DNA of 8,830 nucleotides from Thiobacillus sp. UBA2487. GTDB taxonomy: Bacteria > Pseudomonadota > Gammaproteobacteria > Burkholderiales > Sulfuriferulaceae. The position numbers and the translations under genes were made by a program. The stretch spans positions 322-9,151 of the forward strand of contig DDOT01000129.1 in assembly GCA_002341815.1 (NCBI GenBank), written 5' to 3'. The notes under the pieces are model-generated. The model was given only the letters and a program-made list of their open reading frames with translations, had not been told where the DNA came from and did no database searches. Shown here piece by piece: positions 1 to 6,227 of the stretch (position 1 is the stretch's first letter; each line of letters begins with the position of its first letter).

Positions 1-341
1 ATGGCTTGTACAACTGTTCCGTGCTGCGCATGGCTGTCGGATGACACCACCAGGCTGCGATCTGCTCCCAGATGCTGATGCACCAACGATGTGAGTTGGC
101 CCAAGGCAACCGGTTGCCGGTTGAGCAGCAAATGATTGTCTGCGGTTACAACCAAGGTAAGTGGATTGCTTGCCGTTAAACGTGCGCTACTGCCTTGTGG
201 CAGATCAACTTTTAACGCATCCAGATTTTGCATGGACAGCGAGGCCAGCATGAAGGTGGCCAACAAAAAAAACATCACGTCAATCATTGGAATGATTTCA
301 ATGCGTCCTTTGCGTTGGATGCGCGATTTACGCAGCTTCAT
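1..341 (-). CDS. exbD: ExbD/TolR-family biopolymer transport protein (partial, C-terminus beyond window)
   Basis: Inner membrane partner of ExbB. ExbB-ExbD complexes use the proton gradient to drive TonB and so energise outer membrane receptors. The first 113 codons are visible. A short basic cytoplasmic N-terminus (MKLRKSRIQRKGR) is followed by the family signature IEIIPMIDVMFFLLATFML at about residues 14-32. D21 sits where the proton-translocating Asp of ExbD/TolR lies. The rest is periplasmic and of ordinary ExbD type (LKVDLP, then LVVTADNHLLLN). The ATG at 341 lies inside the end of exbB (14-base overlap) and has an AAGGGG Shine-Dalgarno upstream, so translation is probably coupled. The ORF runs off the left edge, so the missing end is a window effect and not a truncation. 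TolR is the alternative, but the receptor gene two places upstream favours ExbD. Confidence 0.9.
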   Translation of the reverse strand, partial: MKLRKSRIQRKGRIEIIPMIDVMFFLLATFMLASLSMQNLDALKVDLPQGSSARLTASNPLTLVVTADNHLLLNRQPVALGQLTSLVHQHLGADRSLVVSSDSHAQHGTVVQA

Positions 342-963
342 GCGATTGCCCCTTGCTCAGGCGGATGCGATCAATCAGGCGGGTTCCCAAGCGTTCCATG
401 TCATCCAGGGTTTGCGCTTGCAGACGGGAGAAGTAATTAAAACCGAATAAACTGACCAGCGCAATCAACAAACCGGTGGCGGTGGCAATCAGCGCTTGCG
501 CAACCCCCCCGGTGACGCCGGATGGGTTCACCAATCCATTTGCGCCAATCAAGTTGAAGGCATGCATCATGCCGCCGATGGTTCCCATCAATCCAAGCAG
601 TGGTGCTGCGGTAACCGTGGTTTCCAAAAGCCACAAGCGACGAGATAATGCGTGTTCGATCATTTGTGCTTCGTCCGCCGCACGAGACTCAAGCCACCAC
701 ACGGGACGACTTGCGTTGTCTACGATGGTCGAAAAAAATCGCCGAAACAAGCTTTGTTCTGGCATTTGCAATAGTGATTGTTGAAATGTCACCATGTCAA
801 ATTCATAGCTTTCCAACAAATGTGCAGCTTGTCGGGACAACTTGACTTGCGTCAGATAAACCCAGATTTTTTCCAGCATGATGGCTAATGCCAAAACAGC
901 CAATGCCGATAGGGGGAGCATCATGATGCCCCCTGATTTAAACGCGACCCAGCTTTCCAGCAT
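328..963 (-). CDS. exbB: ExbB/TolQ/MotA-family proton channel protein
   Basis: Inner membrane motor subunit, 211 aa, forming the proton channel with ExbD. It shows three hydrophobic segments. TM1 is at about 12-37 and a cytoplasmic domain follows. TM2 carries APLLGLMGTIGGM (120-132). TM3 carries ALIATATGLLIAL (157-169). Both signatures are hallmarks of the MotA/TolQ/ExbB family. The open frame extends upstream to 1191, but the added 76 residues run into the receptor gene in another frame and have no membrane-protein character. The ATG at 963 has a strong AAGGAG six bases upstream and gives the usual ExbB N-terminus. The stop overlaps the start of exbD. It lies 88 bases downstream of the receptor gene, so the set reads as receptor-exbB-exbD. 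The substrate cannot be told from this protein. Confidence 0.92.
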   Translation of the reverse strand: MLESWVAFKSGGIMMLPLSALAVLALAIMLEKIWVYLTQVKLSRQAAHLLESYEFDMVTFQQSLLQMPEQSLFRRFFSTIVDNASRPVWWLESRAADEAQMIEHALSRRLWLLETTVTAAPLLGLMGTIGGMMHAFNLIGANGLVNPSGVTGGVAQALIATATGLLIALVSLFGFNYFSRLQAQTLDDMERLGTRLIDRIRLSKGQSHEAA

Positions 964-970
964 GATTTTG

Positions 971-976
971 CTCCTT
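971..976 (-). promoter_or_regulatory. Strong Shine-Dalgarno of exbB
   Basis: AAGGAG on the minus strand, seven bases before the ATG at 963. It decides the exbB start against the longer open frame. It directly follows the TTTT of the hairpin at 977-1005, so folding of that hairpin could affect ribosome access. Confidence 0.7.
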
Positions 977-1005
977 AAAAGGTGTTGCTTGCGGGGAACA
1001 ACACC
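977..1005 (-). terminator. Terminator-like hairpin between the receptor gene and exbB
   Basis: On the minus strand GGTGTTG (1005-999) pairs perfectly with CAACACC (987-981) around an 11-base loop, followed at once by TTTT (980-977). The stem is only moderately GC-rich and the T-run is short, so it is more likely a partial terminator or mRNA 3'-end stabiliser than a full stop. A smaller CGGTG-CCTG-CACCG stem-loop lies just upstream in the same 88-base gap. It could lower exbB-exbD expression relative to the receptor or the reverse, depending on RNA processing. Confidence 0.45.
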
Positions 1006-1051
1006 GTATTCGTTTGATGAAGGCTCGGTGCAGGCACCGTTTGATTGCCCG

Positions 1052-3400
1052 TTAAAACGTTTTGTTGGCAGTGAGCAGCACAGTGCGCCGTTGACCATAT
1101 TGTGGCGCGCCAACGCCAACACCGGTGCCATCGCGGATTTCGTAAATGCTATCCAGCAAATTGATGACTGCCAAGCGTAAATTGACGGCACCCGCAGCGC
1201 CCATTTGAAAATCGCGCGCTACGCTGGTGTTGAATTGAGCGTAACCGGGCAGGTGAGTGGTGTTGGCAAAGCCGTTACGCAAGCCGCTGCCATAAATCAT
1301 GTCCAATGACCAGCGCGCATCTTGCCAACGAGTAGCCAATCCGCCAGATGCAGTCCAGGTTTGGTCGTGATCCAGATGAATCCAATTGTTGGCGATATAA
1401 TTCAACTCATTCGGTGCAAAATTATATTGTGCGGATACAATGTTTTTCCCCATTGCCACGCTGTTGGCCAGATTGAAATAGCCGTCCAGATTGCCGTTGT
1501 GATAATTGGCCGTGAGTTCAAGGCCATAAATTTTGCCGAGCTGGTAGTTGAACGGGGTAAACAGCAAGGCTGAACCAAATTGCCCTTCATCCAGCAGGTT
1601 ATGCACATATTCGTAGTAACCATCCAGTCCGCCCGACCAGTGTGGATTGAATTGGTGGGTAACACCGGCGTCCCAATAATCTGTGGTTTCTGGTTTGACG
1701 TTGTCATTCAACGTACCGCCTGGTTGCGCGTTGGTGGTGTTTTGTACGCTAGACACCTGTTGATTGCTGATCAATTCGCTAGGCGGTGGTGTGAAATAGT
1801 GTGCATAACCAGCATGCAGCACGGTGGCTGGGGTGACTTGCCAGCGCAAACCGGCCCGGGGACCAAGTTGATCACCGTTGACCCATCCTTGATAAGCGTC
1901 CCAGCGCAAACCGTAATCCAGCGTCAGATTTTGTGTGAGTTTCCACTCATCTTCGCTATACACGCCAAATAATTGGATCGGCTGGCTGCTGTTGGAAACC
2001 AGTGATTCAGGCGATGTGCTGGTTTGGATGCCAGCGGCGTTGGCGGGGAAGGTTAACAAATTACTGTTGTTGCTGACTGTTTCTTCACTCATAAAGAATC
2101 CATTGCGCCAGGTGTGTGCGGCATTGATAAGCCAATTGATATCCGTCTGAATGCCGTTTTCCATGCTGCTGCGCTGTACCGACGACGCAACGCCGGTATA
2201 AATCAGATCACCAGGAATATCCGGTCCGAAATTGACATTGGAATAGCGGCTGAACACGGCCACTTGGTAATCGACGCTTGCGCCAACCGTGCCTTGCAGG
2301 GCAATCAAACCATAGCGGGTAAGTTCGCTTTGTTGTTCATTCAAGGTATTGGATGGCATGTCGGCAACACCGGCCAAGGTGAATTGAGGCGTTTGGTTGA
2401 ATAAATCGGGTATTTGAAAGCGATTGTCACTGGCGCTGGTAATGATTGACAGTCGCATGTGGTCGTTCAATGTCCATGACAACCAGGCAAAGCCTTTGTT
2501 TTGTGTGGAGGCATCATGCAAGGCGTTAAAGGTTGGCATGGGATTTTCAATACCCAGGTTATTCTGCAAAGCAGATGCCTCGATGTAATAACTGAAATTA
2601 CCCGAGTGGCCCATTTTAGACGCACTTAATTCGCTGGTTTGGTGGTCACCCACTGTCATTTCTACATTGCCGCCGGATGCCAGATTGTCGGTTTGGGTTT
2701 GGATATTAACCACACCGGCTGTGCGGTAACCGTATTCAGCCGGCAAGGCGCCGGTCAGGAAATTGATATTGTTGACAAATCGCGTATCCAGTGTCTGGCC
2801 AAAGCCGGCGATCGATTCGGGTAATAAAATGCCGTTGATACGATATTGCAGATTGGCATGATCACCGCGCACGTGCAGTTGGCCGAACGAATCTTGCACC
2901 ACACCGGGCGCTTGCAACAATACTTGATTAAATGGCGTATCGGCGCCTTGCGGCAGTTGAGAAAGCGTCTGATTCGACATGTGAAAATCGGTGCTGCCAG
3001 CCGCATTTTCCGGCACAGACGAATGTGCCACTGCGGAAACATGGCTATGCACGGTCAATTCCAAGGCTTGTTTGCTCGCCAATACAATTTGTCGGCTGAT
3101 GCCTTGTGTTGCGGGCAATACCACAATATCCAGCCCTGGTTGGAAACCGGTTTTGTGTGCCAAAATGGCATATTGACCAGCCGTCAATCCGCCGACTTGA
3201 AAATGCCCGGAACGGTCGCTTAATGTTTTGCTCACCGTCTTGCCGGCGGCCGTTTCAATCATGATTTCTGCGCTAGCTATCGGTTGACCTAGTGAGTCTT
3301 CCAGCGTCCCGTCAATGATTCCTGTCGGAAGTGAAGCCGCCCAACTTGTTTCGCACAACATGAGCGAACACAACACGACCAGTTTCGCAGGTTTTAACAT
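1052..3400 (-). CDS. TonB-dependent outer membrane receptor with N-terminal carboxypeptidase-regulatory-like domain
   Basis: A 782-aa outer membrane beta-barrel receptor that takes up a scarce ligand using TonB/ExbBD energy. A Sec signal peptide covers about 1-21 (hydrophobic LVVLCSLMLC, then TSWA). Residues about 27-105 form a carboxypeptidase-regulatory-like beta domain (DSLGQPIASAEIMIE, LSDRSGHFQVGGLTAGQYAI). LELTVHSHV (113-121) sits where a TonB box would be. The plug spans about 137-236 and includes LHVRGDHANLQYRINGI and LPAEYGYRTAGVVNIQT. The rest is barrel, ending in the terminal Phe expected for BAM insertion (LLTANKTF). The start has AGGGA eight bases upstream. The linker at 117-140 holds four His, and a small His/Cys protein is encoded upstream, which hints at a metal ligand. 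Siderophore, vitamin or sugar uptake is not excluded. It is followed by exbB and exbD. Confidence 0.92.
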   Translation of the reverse strand: MLKPAKLVVLCSLMLCETSWAASLPTGIIDGTLEDSLGQPIASAEIMIETAAGKTVSKTLSDRSGHFQVGGLTAGQYAILAHKTGFQPGLDIVVLPATQGISRQIVLASKQALELTVHSHVSAVAHSSVPENAAGSTDFHMSNQTLSQLPQGADTPFNQVLLQAPGVVQDSFGQLHVRGDHANLQYRINGILLPESIAGFGQTLDTRFVNNINFLTGALPAEYGYRTAGVVNIQTQTDNLASGGNVEMTVGDHQTSELSASKMGHSGNFSYYIEASALQNNLGIENPMPTFNALHDASTQNKGFAWLSWTLNDHMRLSIITSASDNRFQIPDLFNQTPQFTLAGVADMPSNTLNEQQSELTRYGLIALQGTVGASVDYQVAVFSRYSNVNFGPDIPGDLIYTGVASSVQRSSMENGIQTDINWLINAAHTWRNGFFMSEETVSNNSNLLTFPANAAGIQTSTSPESLVSNSSQPIQLFGVYSEDEWKLTQNLTLDYGLRWDAYQGWVNGDQLGPRAGLRWQVTPATVLHAGYAHYFTPPPSELISNQQVSSVQNTTNAQPGGTLNDNVKPETTDYWDAGVTHQFNPHWSGGLDGYYEYVHNLLDEGQFGSALLFTPFNYQLGKIYGLELTANYHNGNLDGYFNLANSVAMGKNIVSAQYNFAPNELNYIANNWIHLDHDQTWTASGGLATRWQDARWSLDMIYGSGLRNGFANTTHLPGYAQFNTSVARDFQMGAAGAVNLRLAVINLLDSIYEIRDGTGVGVGAPQYGQRRTVLLTANKTF

Positions 3401-3419
3401 TTTGATCCCTAAAATTCAC

Positions 3420-3449
3420 AACAAAATGCTTGGAACAGACGTTCCAAGC
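3420..3449 (-). terminator. Probable intrinsic terminator or attenuator before the receptor gene
   Basis: On the minus strand a perfect 9-bp stem GCTTGGAAC / GTTCCAAGC (3449-3441 and 3436-3428) closes a four-base loop, followed by ATTTTGTT. This is the best intrinsic-terminator shape in the window. It lies in the 83-base gap between the small membrane protein gene and the receptor. It could end the upstream transcript or act as an attenuator letting a fraction through to the receptor-exbB-exbD genes. I see no convincing -35/-10 pair and no Fur-box-like sequence in the gap. Confidence 0.6.
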
Positions 3450-3483
3450 CGTTATATCCATGTTCGACAACAGGATGCTGAGA

Positions 3484-3813
3484 TTAGAAGGGCGGTGCTA
3501 ACGGTAAAGGGAACAGGAAGTCGGCCGTACGAATAACCGAGCTTATCGGTGATTGAGGGACAACCACGCGCAAAAAAATCAACCAGCTTTGCGGTACGCT
3601 TGGCAACGTTGGGGTACTGCCGGTCGCAATTTGTCCGGCCAGCAGACAGGACGGGCAGTCATCCGCATTAACGCCAACCTGGTGGTGGTGCAGGCTGACA
3701 GCAAACAGTTGCACCAAGAAAACCAGCGCCAGCAACCATACGCGTAACCGGGAACCTGGCGATGCGACCGGCATGCTGCCGGCTTGCATGAAACGGCAGG
3801 TGCCTGACGGCAT
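3484..3813 (-). CDS. Small DUF2946-like membrane protein with HHH and CPSC motifs
   Basis: A 109-aa protein of unknown function. A basic/polar N-terminus precedes one clear hydrophobic segment (about 25-41), directly followed by HHH (42-44), an acidic stretch and CPSC (53-56). A second, weaker hydrophobic stretch lies at about 75-85 and the tail is Pro-rich (PLPLAPPF). Small proteins with one membrane segment, a His cluster, a CxxC motif and a Pro-rich end resemble the DUF2946 group, often found beside copper-related genes and TonB-dependent receptors. The assignment rests on pattern, not alignment. GGAG lies seven bases before the ATG, and the Hfq stop and this start share one base (TGATG), so translation is coupled. 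The layout suggests a membrane-anchored periplasmic metal binder or sensor. An internal start at Met9 or Met14 is possible. Confidence 0.65.
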   Translation of the reverse strand: MPSGTCRFMQAGSMPVASPGSRLRVWLLALVFLVQLFAVSLHHHQVGVNADDCPSCLLAGQIATGSTPTLPSVPQSWLIFLRVVVPQSPISSVIRTADFLFPLPLAPPF

Positions 3814-4043
3814 CAGGCTTCTCCGCTTCCCGTGTCAATATTGACTTGCCGGGAGGGGGACAGGGTGGAAATGGCGTGCTTGAAAATGGCTTGGCTGACG
3901 TTATCGTGACCTTTTAGCATCACCATATACTGATCGAATGATTCGATCTTGCCCACCAGTTTAATGCCATTAACCAAAAATACGGATACCAGCACATGCT
4001 CTTTGCGCAAGGCATTCAAAAACTGGTCTTGTAAGTTTTTCAT
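3813..4043 (-). CDS. hfq: Hfq-like RNA chaperone, divergent
   Basis: A 76-aa Sm-like protein. Hfq forms a hexameric ring that pairs small RNAs with mRNAs. The match is plain: [26 protein letters not shown] (34-39), FKHAIST (54-60) and PSR. Proximal-face Q5, D6, F36, Q38, K55 and H56 correspond to E. coli Q8, D9, F39, Q41, K56 and H57. There are differences. Distal-face Q33 is Val30, Y25 is Phe22, Y55 is Phe54, and the loop before the second Sm motif reads KGHDNVSQ, about two residues longer than the usual KNTVSQ. The ATG at 4043 is chosen because AGGA lies seven bases upstream and the protein then begins as Hfq should. The open frame to 4121 adds unrelated residues. Canonical hfq normally precedes hflX, so this may be a second copy. 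It follows the isomerase gene and overlaps the next gene by one base. Confidence 0.88.
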   Translation of the reverse strand: MKNLQDQFLNALRKEHVLVSVFLVNGIKLVGKIESFDQYMVMLKGHDNVSQAIFKHAISTLSPSRQVNIDTGSGEA

Positions 4044-4048
4044 GTAAT

Positions 4049-4054
4049 TTTCCT
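4049..4054 (-). promoter_or_regulatory. Shine-Dalgarno deciding the Hfq start
   Basis: AGGAAA on the minus strand, with its AGGA core seven bases before the ATG at 4043. No comparable site precedes the upstream in-frame ATG at 4121. The bases just 5' of it (GATC) repeat those in the left arm of the hairpin at 4112-4144. Confidence 0.6.
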
Positions 4055-4111
4055 GATCTGCACCCGATAAGACGTTGCTATCCCGCATGCGGCAGTTAGC
4101 CATAATCGGGC

Positions 4112-4144
4112 GATCAAGCACGTTGCATCACAACGTGCCTGATC
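4112..4144 (-). repeat. 14-bp inverted repeat between the isomerase and hfq genes
   Basis: On the minus strand GATCAGGCACGTTG (4144-4131) pairs with CAACGTGCTTGATC (4125-4112) over 14 positions, with a single G-T wobble, around a five-base TGATG loop. It starts eight bases after the isomerase stop. No T-run follows on either strand, so it does not look like a standard intrinsic terminator. It may protect the 3' end of the upstream transcript, mark an RNase processing site, or structure the hfq leader. A 10-base palindrome CCGCATGCGG (4083-4092) lies further along in the same 108-base gap. Confidence 0.7.
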
Positions 4145-4151
4145 TTGCCGT

Positions 4152-4991
4152 TTACTGAATCTTGGCACTGGCGCGCAAGTCAGCAATCATTTTTTGGACT
4201 TTTTGCTGTTCCAGTTCGCCGCGCAGGCGATCTTTAATCTGATCGAAGGCAGGGAATTGCAATGCATGAACATCGACCACTTTAATCACATGCCAGCCAT
4301 CCGCCATGTGCACCGGGGTCTTGGTGTATTCGCCGGCCTTCAGTTGTGACAGGGTGTCAGCAATTTCTTTCGGGATCATGTTTTCAGGATCGGGCAACGC
4401 CAATTTGAGCGTGCCACCGTTAGGTGCAGGCGGATCCATGGAATCTTTTTTGACCAATTCTTCAAACTTGGCTTTTTTATCCAGTTTGGCAATGATAGCC
4501 TTGGCTTTATCTTCGCTGTCGACATGAATTTGCTCAAAGTCGTATTCTTTACGATTGGAATTCAGCGATTTCAGACGATCGTATTCGGCTTTAAGTTGAT
4601 CATCGGTCAACGGATTGGCTTTGGCATACGCACGGATGTAGGCATTGGCCAGCATCTGGGTTTTTGCCAGCTCCAACTGGGTTTGGATGGTGGGGTCTTT
4701 GTCCATGCCTTTTTTGGCGGCTTGTTGTGCCAAAATTTCGCCGTTGATCAAGTTGTCGCGCAGCGCAGCAGCCATCTTGTCATTAACCGGTTGGCCTTGC
4801 GAAGCCGCTTGTTGCTTGAGCAAATCAAGTTCGGCTTCAGGAATGCCGACATTATTGACAACTGCCATCACTTTACCGGCTGGTTGCGCAGTGGTTTGGG
4901 CGGCTGCTTTGTTATCGTCGGCATGACATCCGCTCAATACAGTCATTCCTGCCAAACATACGGTGGCGACAGCGATTTTTTTGAATTGCAT
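4152..4991 (-). CDS. Parvulin-type peptidyl-prolyl cis-trans isomerase lipoprotein
   Basis: A 279-aa periplasmic foldase of the PpiC/SurA/PrsA type, helping secreted and outer membrane proteins fold. A lipoprotein signal peptide ends in the lipobox LSGC, so C22 would be lipidated. The +2 residue is His, not Asp, which favours the outer membrane. A low-complexity Ala/Gln linker follows. A SurA-like helical domain covers about 40-145 (starting VMAVVNNVGIPEAELDLL). The rotamase domain covers about 150-240, with FEQIHV (H156), NGGTLKLAL (191-199) and GWHVIKV (H234), the usual parvulin core landmarks. A charged C-terminal helix ends the protein. AAGGAAG precedes the ATG at 4991. It lies 24 bases after bolA in a gene order common in betaproteobacteria. 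It may help fold the receptor encoded downstream, but that is inference. Confidence 0.9.
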   Translation of the reverse strand: MQFKKIAVATVCLAGMTVLSGCHADDNKAAAQTTAQPAGKVMAVVNNVGIPEAELDLLKQQAASQGQPVNDKMAAALRDNLINGEILAQQAAKKGMDKDPTIQTQLELAKTQMLANAYIRAYAKANPLTDDQLKAEYDRLKSLNSNRKEYDFEQIHVDSEDKAKAIIAKLDKKAKFEELVKKDSMDPPAPNGGTLKLALPDPENMIPKEIADTLSQLKAGEYTKTPVHMADGWHVIKVVDVHALQFPAFDQIKDRLRGELEQQKVQKMIADLRASAKIQ

Positions 4992-5015
4992 GAATCTTCC
5001 TTTGGTTAGTTAAGT

Positions 5016-5285
5016 TTATAAATCGGTTTCTTGGCTGCCGCGCGCCACCAGCGATAGCGCGTGAATTGGCCCGTGCATCAATTCACCCAGCATGTCGTGT
5101 ACCAACCTGTGTCTGGCAAGGGTGCTTAGTCCGTTAAATCGATCAGCCACTATGATGACTTTATAATTGCCACCACCGCTCTTTGCTCCGGCATGACGGG
5201 CATGCTTTGCGCTTTCATCGATTATTTCCAGTTTCACTGGTTGTAATAGAGCAAGCCTGGCTTGCATTAGTTCCAACGTGTTCAT
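5016..5285 (-). CDS. bolA: BolA-family protein
   Basis: An 89-aa BolA-fold protein. BolA proteins bind [2Fe-2S] clusters together with monothiol glutaredoxins, and some act as DNA-binding regulators of envelope and stress genes. Conserved landmarks are LEIIDESAKHARHAG (19-33), YKVIIVADRFNG (41-52), RHRLVHDML (58-66) and the invariant IHAL (74-77). H28 and H75 occupy the positions of the cluster-ligand His residues known in BOLA1-type proteins. The His usual before the aromatic of strand two (SHF/THF) is Asn40 here. The start shares one base with the end of the YciI gene (TAATG), with no clear Shine-Dalgarno, so translation probably depends on reinitiation. The length is typical. It is followed 24 bases on by the isomerase lipoprotein. 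Confidence 0.92.
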   Translation of the reverse strand: MNTLELMQARLALLQPVKLEIIDESAKHARHAGAKSGGGNYKVIIVADRFNGLSTLARHRLVHDMLGELMHGPIHALSLVARGSQETDL

Positions 5286-5695
5286 TATGGCATGGTTTTT
5301 ATGAAAGGTTTAACCGCGATATTAGCGTAAATGCCATTCACTGCAAATGGATCGTTCTGTGCCCATGATTGGGCGGCATCTAACGAGTCGAAGGCAGCGA
5401 CAATCAAACTACCCGTAAAGCGGGGGGTAGCGCTGTCATCGCTGACAGGATGAGGGCCGGCCAGCAACAGACGGCCTTCATCGCGCAGAATTTCCAGTCT
5501 GGCCAAATGCGCCGGACGATGTGCGCGACGCAACAACAAACTGTCCGGTACGTCTTCTGCCATAATGGCATACCAATTGGGGTGGATTGCACTGGTCGAT
5601 AATTGGCTGTGTTGCTCAGCATGCTGGCTGAAAGATGCCAGGTTATCAACAGGTACATCAGATATAAACGTATTTTCGTGTTGTGCGTCAGTCAT
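5285..5695 (-). CDS. yciI: YciI-family protein with N-terminal extension
   Basis: A 136-aa protein. From W41 it is an ordinary YciI/YCII domain of about 96 residues: WYAIMAEDVPDSLLLR, RPAHLARLEIL, EGRLLLAGPHPVSDD, FTGSLIVAAFDSLDAAQSWA and the C-terminal VKPF. YciI is a small ferredoxin-like fold protein with a conserved His/Asp pair; its biochemical role is not established. Family members normally begin at about MWYAI. Here 40 extra residues, polar and rich in His, Gln and Ser, come first and no start codon lies near the domain boundary. I chose the ATG at 5695 because GAGG lies nine bases upstream and because it overlaps the yciB stop by eight bases. ATGs at 5704 and 5713 are in frame but poorly placed relative to that site. 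It shares one base with bolA. Confidence 0.85.
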   Translation of the reverse strand: MTDAQHENTFISDVPVDNLASFSQHAEQHSQLSTSAIHPNWYAIMAEDVPDSLLLRRAHRPAHLARLEILRDEGRLLLAGPHPVSDDSATPRFTGSLIVAAFDSLDAAQSWAQNDPFAVNGIYANIAVKPFIKTMP

Positions 5696-6227
5696 TGCTT
5701 TCATCCTCAACATAACGTCCGATCAAGATGCCTTGCAAAACGATAAACACAACCATCAATCCCGTTGTTCCAAACAGCTTGAAATTAACCCACTGGTCGG
5801 TGGTAAAGTGATAGGCGATGTAAATATTAAGCACACCGACCAAGCCAAAAAAAGCAGCCCAACTGCGGTTGAGGTTGCGCCAGATTTGGGCTGGCAATGC
5901 CATTTGTTTGCCAAGTAACATTTTTAACAGATTTTTACCGAGCAGGCTTTCACTAATGATCAGGGCCAGTGCATACGCCCAATATAACACACTGACTTTC
6001 CACTTGATAAACGTGTCATTGTGTGAAATCAGGGTGGCGCCACCAAACACGGTTACCAACGCCAACGTGACCCACATCATGGCATCCACCTTTTGCTTAT
6101 GCACCAGTCGCCATGAAATTTGCAGCAAACTGGTGGCGATGGCGACACCGGTTGCGACGTATATTCCCGCCAGTTTGTAGGCCACGAAAAATAAAATAAC
6201 CGGAATTAATTCAAGCAGAAAACTCAT
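5688..6227 (-). CDS. yciB: Inner membrane-spanning protein YciB (septation protein A/IspZ family)
   Basis: A 179-aa polytopic inner membrane protein, the usual length for YciB. The family is linked to cell division and envelope synthesis in several proteobacteria, but no enzymatic activity is settled. The N-terminus LLELIPVILFFVAYKLAGIYVAT-type sequence (about 4-26) is the family signature. Further hydrophobic segments lie at about 50-67, 78-95, 122-140 and 148-170, giving about five transmembrane spans. IISESLLGKNLLKMLLGK (90-107) and the NRSWAAFF stretch (119-126) are also typical. AGGA lies five bases before the ATG at 6227. It is the first gene of the leftward run and its end overlaps the YciI gene. 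Confidence 0.93.
   Translation of the reverse strand: MSFLLELIPVILFFVAYKLAGIYVATGVAIATSLLQISWRLVHKQKVDAMMWVTLALVTVFGGATLISHNDTFIKWKVSVLYWAYALALIISESLLGKNLLKMLLGKQMALPAQIWRNLNRSWAAFFGLVGVLNIYIAYHFTTDQWVNFKLFGTTGLMVVFIVLQGILIGRYVEDESND

Noticed and set aside
964..1191. Upstream extension of the exbB open frame by 76 codons
   Set aside because: It overlaps the receptor's C-terminal coding sequence, lacks membrane-protein character, and a strong Shine-Dalgarno marks the ATG at 963.
3401..3483. Possible promoter (TTGTCG and TATAAC) upstream of the receptor
   Set aside because: The two boxes are only eight bases apart, and no -35 lies at proper distance from TATAAC.
3768..3782. CCGGCA-TGC-TGCCGG inverted repeat near the start of the small membrane protein gene
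   Set aside because: It is short, lies within coding sequence without repetition elsewhere in the window, and could arise by chance.
4044..4121. 26-codon N-terminal extension of the Hfq-like protein
   Set aside because: No Shine-Dalgarno precedes it, it begins inside the hairpin at 4112-4144, and Hfq proteins start close to the LQD motif.
4524..5009. 161-codon plus-strand open frame opposite the isomerase gene
   Set aside because: It is antisense to a clear lipoprotein isomerase and has no domain of its own; it reads as the mirror of Gln/Lys-rich coding.
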